A stretch of DNA of 64,000 nt, taken from Ardenticatenaceae bacterium. Its GTDB lineage: Bacteria; Chloroflexota; Anaerolineae; Promineifilales; Promineifilaceae. The position numbers and the translations under genes were made by a program. Within the stretch, counting starts at the first letter, position 1; each line of letters opens with the position of its first letter. The stretch is from NCBI GenBank assembly GCA_020634435.1, contig JACKBS010000011.1, forward strand, positions 304,255 through 368,254. Direction: 5' to 3'. The notes beneath the pieces are model-generated. The model saw only the letters and a list, made by a program, of their open reading frames with translations. It was not told the DNA's origin and searched no databases. Below, piece by piece: positions 54,250 to 60,541 of the stretch.

Positions 54250-55170
54250 CTATTTAAAGCCGGAGAATTGAATGTTATTGACCACGCGCCGCCCTAATAA
54301 CAGGAACAGGATTAACGTGGGAATCATGCTGATGATGGTGGCCGCCATAAGACCCGTCCAGTCGGGCGCGCCTTGTGGTGTTTGTGAACGGAAAATGGCC
54401 AGGGCCACGGTTAAAACTCGAACGCTTTCATCTTTGCCAACCAGGAACGGCCACAGATAGGTATTCCAGGTGGTCACAAATGTGAGGATGGCTAAGGTTG
54501 CAAGTGGGGGACCACTTATGGGAATGATGATGCGCCAAAAAATGCCGAATTTGCTGGCACCATCCAGGCTGGCCGCTTCCTCAAGTTCCTTATTGATGCC
54601 TAGAAAAAATTGGCGCAAGAAGAAGATGGCAAATGGCGACATTAAAAACGTGGGGGCAATGATGCCCATGTAGGTGTTGTCCCATTCCAGGTCTCGGATC
54701 AGGAGGTAGTTGGGAATGAGGGTTACGATGGCCGGGACCATCAAACCGGTGAGGTAAACAAAAAACAGCTTGTCTCTAAAAGGAAACTTCAGACGGGCAA
54801 ATGAGTAAGCGGCCAGCGCGCTAAAGAATGTTTGCCCTACCACAACGAGCACTGTGACGATGACGGAGTTGCGTAAAAAGAGCCAAAAGTTGATTTGTTG
54901 ACCAGAACCGCCCGCGGCAACGGCCGTTTCTGTATCCACCTGGCCCAAAACCCGCGCGTAATTGATCGTCGTGAAGCCCACTGGCGCTAATGACTTGGGA
55001 TCCGCCAGCATTTCTCGCTGGGTTGAAAGCGAGGTGCGAATGACCCACCAAAACGGAAACAGGATGATGATGATCGCGAAGATGATGATTGCCCAGGAAA
55101 GAATTTTGCCCCATTTGATTCTGCGTGTCCGGGCATACGGTTGTTGGGGAGCTGTGGTTGAGCTGTTCAT
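54250..55170 (-). CDS. Sugar ABC transporter permease (MalG-like)
   Basis: A six-helix permease with the EAA loop ELEEAASLDGASKFGIFWRI (about 197-216) followed by PISGPPLATLAI. The N-terminal cytosolic basic stretch and the long first periplasmic loop are usual for the MalG group. 306 residues. It begins 18 nt after the stop of its partner, so they are co-transcribed. No ATPase gene follows. Confidence 0.93.
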   Translation of the reverse strand: MNSSTTAPQQPYARTRRIKWGKILSWAIIIFAIIIILFPFWWVIRTSLSTQREMLADPKSLAPVGFTTINYARVLGQVDTETAVAAGGSGQQINFWLFLRNSVIVTVLVVVGQTFFSALAAYSFARLKFPFRDKLFFVYLTGLMVPAIVTLIPNYLLIRDLEWDNTYMGIIAPTFLMSPFAIFFLRQFFLGINKELEEAASLDGASKFGIFWRIIIPISGPPLATLAILTFVTTWNTYLWPFLVGKDESVRVLTVALAIFRSQTPQGAPDWTGLMAATIISMIPTLILFLLLGRRVVNNIQFSGFK

Positions 55171-55188
55171 TTACATCTCTCCTTTTGG

Positions 55189-56118
55189 CTAGGCCAGATC
55201 GGACTCATCGGCCCGCAGGATGCGCATTTGCAGGATGGTGGCAATGATTAGGATGAGGAAAAGCACGACGGAAACGGCCGTAGCATACCCCATCTGGAAC
55301 CGTTGGAAGGCAAACTCAAAGATGTACCAGGTGATTACCCGAGTCGCGTCGATAGGGCCGCCGCCAGTTGTCACCGCAATCGTGTCGAAAATTTGGAAGG
55401 AGCCAATGATGGTGGTGACCAGAACAAACACCAGTACCGGGCGCAAAAGCGGCAGTGTAATCGACCAAAAAATGCGCCGCTCGCTGGCCCCATCAATTGC
55501 CGCCGCTTCGTAAAGCGATTTGGGGATGGTTTGCAGCCCGGCAAAAAAGAGCAGGGCGGTGTAGCCCGTATATTGCCAAATGTTGATAAGCGCAATGGAC
55601 GGCATAGCCTGGTCTGGTGATCCCAAGAATGGCTGGCGGCTAATACCCAAGAATTGGAAAAGATTGTTGATAAACCCTAATGTTGGGTCCAGCATCCAAA
55701 GCCAGATAAGAGCCACAATTACGGGGGGCAGCAGCCAGGGCATGATAAAAATGCCCCGGATAATGTTTGATTTTGTAACCCGATCCATCATGACGGCCAG
55801 GCCGATAGCCAAAATGGTTTGCAGCGGAATGTTGAGGATGACGTAGTAAAAGGTTACCTGTAAAGAGCGCCAAAATTGCTTGTCCTGAAACAGGTCGATG
55901 TAATTTTCAAAACCAATGAATTTTGGACTGGATAGCATGTCCCAATCGGTGAGGCTGATGTACAAGCCCCGCACGCCGGGCACGGCATAAAACGTGATGA
56001 AGCCGATTAGGCTGGGCAGCAGAAAAAGCCAGGCCAAAAGGGTTTCCTGATTAAATAAACGTTTCCACAATGGGGGCGGGGTGTATGAATTCGAGCGGGA
56101 AGCAGGGGATGCGGTCAT
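55189..56118 (-). CDS. Sugar ABC transporter permease (MalF-like)
   Basis: First permease of the galactoside transporter, six helices, with the EAA loop SLYEAAAIDGASERRIFWSI (about 197-216) and TLPLLRPVLVFVLVTT. ATG 56118 has GGAGGAGAAA upstream and fits better than the open frame from 56178. 309 residues. Its leader contains the LacI-type palindrome 56152-56167, 34 bp before the start, so repression by the adjacent LacI protein is likely. Confidence 0.93.
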   Translation of the reverse strand: MTASPASRSNSYTPPPLWKRLFNQETLLAWLFLLPSLIGFITFYAVPGVRGLYISLTDWDMLSSPKFIGFENYIDLFQDKQFWRSLQVTFYYVILNIPLQTILAIGLAVMMDRVTKSNIIRGIFIMPWLLPPVIVALIWLWMLDPTLGFINNLFQFLGISRQPFLGSPDQAMPSIALINIWQYTGYTALLFFAGLQTIPKSLYEAAAIDGASERRIFWSITLPLLRPVLVFVLVTTIIGSFQIFDTIAVTTGGGPIDATRVITWYIFEFAFQRFQMGYATAVSVVLFLILIIATILQMRILRADESDLA

Positions 56119-56151
56119 TTTTCTCCTCCGTCGTGCGCTTTGTGAGCGTTC

Positions 56152-56167
56152 CCGTGAACGTTCACGG
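56152..56167 (-). promoter_or_regulatory. LacI-type operator before the galactoside transporter
   Basis: CCGTGAACGTTCACGG is a perfect 16-bp palindrome with the CG centre usual for LacI-family sites. A degenerate half-site GTGAGCGTTC overlaps it at 56142-56151. A matching site lies before lacI at 57245-57256. Confidence 0.78.
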
Positions 56168-56229
56168 AAAATATACAAAATTAGCCAGCTTTTGTCAAGA
56201 AAGAGTTTCTTCTGGCGCTAAATTGTTGG

Positions 56230-57228
56230 CTAGGTGGAGGATTCGCGCGGGACGAGGGTGACGGGGAGTTCGATGGGGGCGAAGGATTGTTCAGGAGAAT
56301 CAAGCATGTCGAGAATACGATTCATGGCGTGTTGGCCAATTTCGTATTTGTCTACGTCCACGCTGCTGAGGGAAGGAATAAAGATATTGCTGAGGCCAAT
56401 GTTGTCGAAGCCGACGACGGCGAGGTCTTGGGGCACTTGTTTGGCCAGATCGTGGGCCGCCCGGATGGCGCCGATGCCCATCAGATCGTTGTAGGTGAAA
56501 ACGGCCGTGATCTCTGGATGTTCGCCCAGCAGCTGTTGCAACGCATTGTAGCCGCCTTCCAGGGTGGGGGAAGCACCCACAATCAGCGCCTCATCATAAG
56601 GGATGCCGTTTTCCGTGAGCGCTTTTTCGTAGCCACGTACCCGCCGTACCTGGCTGCGCGAGAAGTTTTTGTTGGCCAGCATGCCAATTTTCCGATGACC
56701 CTGCTGGATGAGATGCTCCACGGCTAAAAATGCGCCGTGTTCATTGTCCACGTTAATGACGTTGATGTTGGGGTGGTCAATAAAGCGGTTGACCATCACG
56801 ATTGGCGCGTAGCCGTCGGCAAAAGTTTGCATGGCGGTTTTTTCAGCGGCATTGCCAATGATGATGATGCCATCGACGCCTTGGGCCTGGAGTGAGTTGA
56901 GCACTCGAATTTCCTCGTCGGGGTCATCATCGGTGTTGCACAGAAGGACGTTGTAGTTGTGCTGTTGGGCAGTGTCTTGCACGCCGCGCGCCACTTCGGG
57001 GAAAAAGAGGTTGGAAATGTCGGGAATGACGAGGCCAACGGTTTGGGTGCGCTGTGTCACCATACTTTGCGCCTGGCGGTTTGGTTGATAGCCTAATTGT
57101 TGAACAGCCGCCATTACTTTTTCTTTAGTTACCGGGCTGATTTCGCCTTTGTCATTGATGGCTCGGGAAACGGTTTGGCGAGAGACACCGGCCAGGGCAG
57201 CGACATCTTCGATTGTGGCTCTTTTCAC
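56230..57228 (-). CDS. LacI-family transcriptional repressor of the galactoside locus
   Basis: 332 residues. The N-terminal HTH TIEDVAALAGVSRQTVSRAI is followed by the hinge (about 45-60) and a periplasmic-binding-fold sensor domain (about 62-330) starting RTQTVGLVIPDISNLFFPEVA. Two near-identical palindromes (57245-57256 and 56152-56167) flank it, one before its own start and one before the permease genes, so it is probably self-regulated and represses the transporter. The inducer is likely an alpha-galactoside or galactose, by context only. Confidence 0.93.
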   Translation of the reverse strand: MKRATIEDVAALAGVSRQTVSRAINDKGEISPVTKEKVMAAVQQLGYQPNRQAQSMVTQRTQTVGLVIPDISNLFFPEVARGVQDTAQQHNYNVLLCNTDDDPDEEIRVLNSLQAQGVDGIIIIGNAAEKTAMQTFADGYAPIVMVNRFIDHPNINVINVDNEHGAFLAVEHLIQQGHRKIGMLANKNFSRSQVRRVRGYEKALTENGIPYDEALIVGASPTLEGGYNALQQLLGEHPEITAVFTYNDLMGIGAIRAAHDLAKQVPQDLAVVGFDNIGLSNIFIPSLSSVDVDKYEIGQHAMNRILDMLDSPEQSFAPIELPVTLVPRESST

Positions 57229-57244
57229 TTAGCTTATCTCCTCC

Positions 57245-57256
57245 GTGAGCGTTCAC
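57245..57256 (-). promoter_or_regulatory. LacI-type operator before the lacI gene
   Basis: GTGAGCGTTCAC, a near-palindrome (one mismatched pair) with a CG centre, lies 16 nt upstream of the repressor ATG and matches the operator at 56152-56167, consistent with autoregulation. Confidence 0.72.
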
Positions 57257-57312
57257 AGCAAGTTTAGCAGTTTCTGGTGCATCGTTCAATTGGCAGGTTT
57301 GACCGAATTTTC

Positions 57313-57341
57313 TTGACAACTGCCGTTTTTGCAATTATCAT
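57313..57341 (+). promoter_or_regulatory. Strong sigma-70-like promoter of the ArsR-type gene
   Basis: TTGACA (57313-57318), a 17-nt spacer and TATCAT (57336-57341). Direct repeats ATTATCA at 57334-57340 and 57352-57358, the first overlapping the -10, could be the regulator's own site. Confidence 0.68.
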
Positions 57342-57367
57342 ATTTGGCAACATTATCAAATTTAATA

Positions 57368-57922
57368 ATGGAGTCTGTTTTGCGAAAAATAGAGCTTGTG
57401 ATTCACCCGGTTCGTTTTCAAATCTTGCGCGCCATCGGCACGGAAGCCTTGACCACTCAGGAAATTGCTGACCGCATTCCCGACACGCCAAAATCGTCTA
57501 TTTACCGGCATCTGAAGCTGCTGCTAGAGCACAATTTGCTTTATGTGGCCGATGCCCGTTTAGTCAACGGCATTCAAGAAAAGACATATCGCCTGGACCA
57601 GCCCGCCCGGCTAACCGCCGACGAGATGAAGGATTTGTCGGTAGACGACCACATCCGCTTTTTTACCACGTACGCGCTGACGCTGGTGCAGGATTTTTCT
57701 GAGTATGTCAGCAAAAGCGCCCCGATTGATATGCTGGCGGATCGGGTGGGCTACAACGAGGTCACTTTTTATGCGACCAAGTCTGAATTAGACGAATTTC
57801 AGGCGGCTTTGAATACGGCCGTTATGAAGCTGCTAGGGAATGTGCCGGGCAACGGCCGTTCCCGCCGCAAACTGGCGATTGTTTCCCAACCACTGCCGGA
57901 AGGGAGTGAAAGTGATAAGTAA
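57368..57922 (+). CDS. ArsR-like winged-helix regulator
   Basis: A 184-residue helix-turn-helix protein. The N-terminal winged helix (about 5-75) has HPVRFQILRAIGTEALTTQE and a recognition helix in PKSSIYRHLKLLLEHNLL. A C-terminal ligand or dimer domain (about 80-160) follows. I use ATG 57368, since the open frame from 57329 runs over the promoter. Such regulators precede YxlF/YxlG-like ABC exporters in several phyla. Here an IS3-type element lies just 14 bp after its stop and cuts it off from the export genes that it probably once led. Confidence 0.85.
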   Translation: MESVLRKIELVIHPVRFQILRAIGTEALTTQEIADRIPDTPKSSIYRHLKLLLEHNLLYVADARLVNGIQEKTYRLDQPARLTADEMKDLSVDDHIRFFTTYALTLVQDFSEYVSKSAPIDMLADRVGYNEVTFYATKSELDEFQAALNTAVMKLLGNVPGNGRSRRKLAIVSQPLPEGSESDK

Positions 57923-57933
57923 AAAGTGAAAAG
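57911..57933. repeat. Left half of an IS-split inverted repeat
   Basis: AGTGATAAGTAAAAAGTGAA and AAG are the left arm of a 'cacttttcac' family repeat. The right arm (TTCTCACTTCTCACTTTTTAC) continues at 59235-59270, on the other side of the IS. Removing the IS restores a typical boundary repeat. Confidence 0.75.
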
Positions 57934-57982
57934 TTGTGTCAAGTCCTAAAATAAGTTGACACAAAATAGTGACTACTTCACA

Positions 57983-58858
57983 TCAGTTATCAAAATGAAT
58001 TTCAGCAGGTTTAGCATAGCCCAACGACAGATGTGGGCGATCATAGTTGTACAGCCAAACTGCTTCAGCCACCGCTTGCTGCGCGTGCGCCAAATTGACA
58101 AACAGGTCATCCAGACCATATTCGTTCTTTAAAATACCGTTCATGCGTTCTGCCAACGCGTTGTCATAGCAATTGCCCACCTCACCCATGCTGGGTAGCA
58201 AGCGGTGCTCTTGGAGACAGTCTCGATACGACCACGAGGTGTATTGCACCCCATGGTCAGAATGGTGAATCAATCCGGTCACCGGACAATGCGCCTGGTT
58301 GATGGCCAGCTGCAAGGCCCGCAGGCAACCTTCCGTGGCCAAAGAGGCCGAAATATCATAACCGACGATAAAGCGCGAAAACGCATCTGTGAGCAGCGCC
58401 AGATAGACAAAGCCTGTTTCCGTCGTGATGAAGGTGATGTCACCAACCCACGCCTGATGAGTGGTCGCCAACGTCAAACCAACTAGACGATTGGGACAAC
58501 GCCAGGAGCCAGCTAAGGTGGTTCGCCGTCGATTACGCTTGGGCACAATCAACAAATTGTGGGCGCGTAGCAGGTCAAAAAAAGCATCCCGACCACGAGT
58601 AATCTCCAGGTTTTCCCAGCAGGGTCGCAGCTCATGGTACAGCTTGCGCCCGCCCATCTGGGGATGCAGCCGCCGTTTTTCTTTGACCAAGTTCAGGATG
58701 AGCTGATTTTCAGCTTCCTGCTGCTGTTGCCGCTGCTTGGCTTGAAAGTAGGCTTGGCGGCTGATGCCAAACCAGGTCACGGCGGCCTGAGTGGGCACTT
58801 GGCCCGCTTGCCGGATATGGTCTATGATTTCTTGCCGAAATTTTTTTTAAGGTCAACG
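57983..58858 (-). CDS. IS3-family transposase OrfB (catalytic, DDE)
   Basis: The rve/DDE catalytic protein, made as an OrfAB fusion. Catalytic residues: first Asp in WVGDITFIT, second Asp in IHHSDHGVQYTS, Glu in NALAERMNGILKNEY. An HTH_21-type segment precedes them (HPQMGGRKLYHELRP). The reading frame is open back into orfA; the first ATG/GTG-like start is near 58798, but the real product starts in OrfA and shifts at the T8/A8 run (58841-58848). The fusion would have about 400 residues. Confidence 0.92.
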
Positions 58859-59187
58859 CCCAAGGCGTCACTGGCCACCGTGAGCGTGGCTGCCAACATC
58901 CGGTTGTCCAAGGTGCTTTGCGCTAGCGCGGATTCCAGTTCCGCGACCCGTCGTTTGAGTGCTTTGATGCCCTGCTGGTCTTCAGCTGTTTGAATGACCA
59001 CCAGTTCGGCACGGTAGCCGGAACGGCCGTATTGCTCAATCCATCGTTGCACCGTTGTGTGTGCGCCAATGCCGTACTTGTTAAGCAAGCTGTAGATGCT
59101 GGCCCCGGCTTCGTACTCACGCACGACTTGTTGTTTGAAGGCCAGGCTGTAACGTCTGACGGTTTCTTTTTTCATAAGGTTGCCCAT
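58822..59187 (-). CDS. IS3-family transposase OrfA (DNA-binding)
   Basis: A 121-residue HTH_8/transposase_8 protein that binds the terminal repeats: RYSLAFKQQVVREYEAGASI, then GAHTTVQRWIEQYG. A leucine-zipper-like helix (about 65-105: ALKRRVAELESALAQSTLDN) gives dimerisation. ATG 59187 or 59175 are possible starts. The end (DLKKNFGKKS, stop 58822) overlaps the start of orfB; a -1 slip on the A-run joins them. It contains one ACGGCCGT copy, as host genes do. Confidence 0.9.
   Translation of the reverse strand: MGNLMKKETVRRYSLAFKQQVVREYEAGASIYSLLNKYGIGAHTTVQRWIEQYGRSGYRAELVVIQTAEDQQGIKALKRRVAELESALAQSTLDNRMLAATLTVASDALGVDLKKNFGKKS
58841..58848 (-). promoter_or_regulatory. Slippery A8 site for -1 frameshifting in the IS
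   Basis: T8 on the plus strand, A8 on the coding strand, at the OrfA/OrfB overlap. A -1 slip continues the frame as DLKKKFRQEIIDHIRQ into OrfB, as in other IS3-family elements. No clear downstream stem was checked. Confidence 0.78.
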
Positions 59188-59289
59188 CCTAAATGGTGAT
59201 TATATCTGTCAACTATATTTAGGACGGGTCATTGTGGCCCACTTCTCACTTCTCACTTCTCACTTTTTACAAAAAATGGAGTAACCAAA

Positions 59290-59487
59290 ATGGAATTCAT
59301 AAGCAACAACCTGCCCCTGCTCATCCCCATCTTTCTCATTCAGCTGGCGCTGATTGTGTTTGCCTTGCTGGATTTGGCCAAGCGGGAGAACACGCGCGGA
59401 CCAAAATGGGTCTGGGTATTGGTAATTTTGTTTGTCAACATGATTGGCCCCATCGTCTACTTTTTGCTGGGGCGGGACGAGGCGTAA
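59290..59487 (+). CDS. PLDc_N-domain small membrane protein (YxlE-like)
   Basis: 65 residues with two membrane helices and the phospholipase-D-nuclease N-terminal pattern (LLIPIFLIQLALIVFALLDL, then KWVWVLVILFVNMIGPIVYF and a GRDE end). YxlE of Bacillus subtilis has this shape and precedes an ABC ATPase and permease, as here. Its stop is followed immediately by the ATPase ATG. A GGAG site lies upstream at about 59277-59280. The role is probably in export-system assembly or negative regulation, by analogy only. Confidence 0.85.
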   Translation: MEFISNNLPLLIPIFLIQLALIVFALLDLAKRENTRGPKWVWVLVILFVNMIGPIVYFLLGRDEA

Positions 59488-60423
59488 ATGGACACCTTTG
59501 CGATTCGCTGTGAGGGATTGAGTAAGCAGTACGGCGATGTGCAAGCCCTCCAGCCGCTTGATTTAACCGTGCTGCAAGGCTCGATTTTCGGCTTTTTGGG
59601 GCGTAACGGCGCGGGCAAAACGACCACCATCCGCTTGCTGACCGGGCTGGCCGTGCCCAGCAGCGGGCGCGCCTGGGTAGCCGGTGTGGAAACCACGACT
59701 GCCGACAGCGCCGCCCGCGCCAGCTTTGGCTATCTGCCGCAGGAACCGGCTTTTTACGGCTGGATGACGGCCACCGAGTACCTGGATTACGTGGGCCAGC
59801 TGTGCCAGATGGACAAGCCCACGCTCCAGCGTCGCAGCGACGAGATGTTGACGCTGGTGAAGCTGACGGACGCGGCCAAACGGCCGATTCGCGGCTTTTC
59901 TGGCGGGATGATGCAGCGGTTAGGCATCGCCCAGGCGCTGCTGCATGAGCCGCCAGTCCTCTTTCTAGACGAGCCGACGAGCGCGCTGGACCCGGCCGGG
60001 CGGCATGAGCTGCTGGCGCTGCTGGCCAGCCTGCGCGGGCAGGTGACCATCTTCCTCTCCAGCCACATTTTGGCGGATGTGGAGCGCATCTGCGACACGA
60101 TTGGCATCATCCGCGAGGGGGAACTGGTGCTGGTGGCGGGCCGCGACGAGCTAATGGAACAGTACGCCACGGACTCCATTTTGCTGGAGGTGGCGGCGGG
60201 GTCGCCTACGGCCGTTTCCACCCTACTGTCCATCCTGCAAACCCAACCGTGGGTACAGCAAATCGACCAGGAAAACGGCCGTCTCCACCTGCATGTAAGC
60301 GATGTGAGCGCGGCCCAACAGGCCATCCTGCCGCTCATCGCGGAAAACCAGGTGCAGCTCAACAAGTTTGAATGGATACGGCCGTCTTTGGAAGAAATCT
60401 TCCTCTCGATCAGTGACAAGTAA
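59488..60423 (+). CDS. ABC exporter ATPase (YxlF-like)
   Basis: An ABC-type ATPase of the ABC-2 exporter class, 311 residues. Walker A GRNGAGKTTTIRLLTGL (about 37-53), Q-loop YLPQEP, signature FSGGMMQRLGIAQAL (about 137-151), Walker B VLFLDEPTSALDP, and the H-loop in LSSHIL are all intact. The C-terminal 80 residues are a regulatory region without a named domain. It begins directly after the yxlE-like stop (GCG TAA ATG). The paired permease starts 118 bp later, across a double hairpin. Confidence 0.95.
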   Translation: MDTFAIRCEGLSKQYGDVQALQPLDLTVLQGSIFGFLGRNGAGKTTTIRLLTGLAVPSSGRAWVAGVETTTADSAARASFGYLPQEPAFYGWMTATEYLDYVGQLCQMDKPTLQRRSDEMLTLVKLTDAAKRPIRGFSGGMMQRLGIAQALLHEPPVLFLDEPTSALDPAGRHELLALLASLRGQVTIFLSSHILADVERICDTIGIIREGELVLVAGRDELMEQYATDSILLEVAAGSPTAVSTLLSILQTQPWVQQIDQENGRLHLHVSDVSAAQQAILPLIAENQVQLNKFEWIRPSLEEIFLSISDK

Positions 60424-60436
60424 ATGATGACGGTAG

Positions 60437-60486
60437 GGGCGACCCCCCGTGGTCGCCCAGGATGGGCAGACACGGGGGTCTGCCCA
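60437..60486. repeat. Double hairpin between ATPase and permease genes
   Basis: GGGCGACC-CCCCGT-GGTCGCCC (60437-60458) and TGGGCAGAC-6-GTCTGCCCA (60463-60486). CCCCCCGT in the first loop is complementary to ACGGGGGT in the second, so the two can also pair with each other. A stem-loop here may tune the ATPase/permease ratio. Confidence 0.8.
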
Positions 60487-60541
60487 TACCAAAAAATTGT
60501 CCCTGTTAAATTCAACGACTACCGGTAACGGATAACAAACA

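Larger units (their letters stand above)
57937..59231. mobile_element. IS3-family insertion sequence, 1295 bp
   Basis: Bounded by imperfect terminal inverted repeats of about 25 bp, TGTCAAGTCCTAAAATAAG on the left and its counterpart TGACCCGTCCTAAATATAG reading in from the right, both starting with TG. A 3-bp target duplication, TTG (57934-57936 and 59232-59234), flanks it. It carries minus-strand orfA and orfB joined by an A-run frameshift site. The repeats, length and DDE motifs fit an IS3-family (IS150-like) element. It is intact and may still be mobile. Confidence 0.93.
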
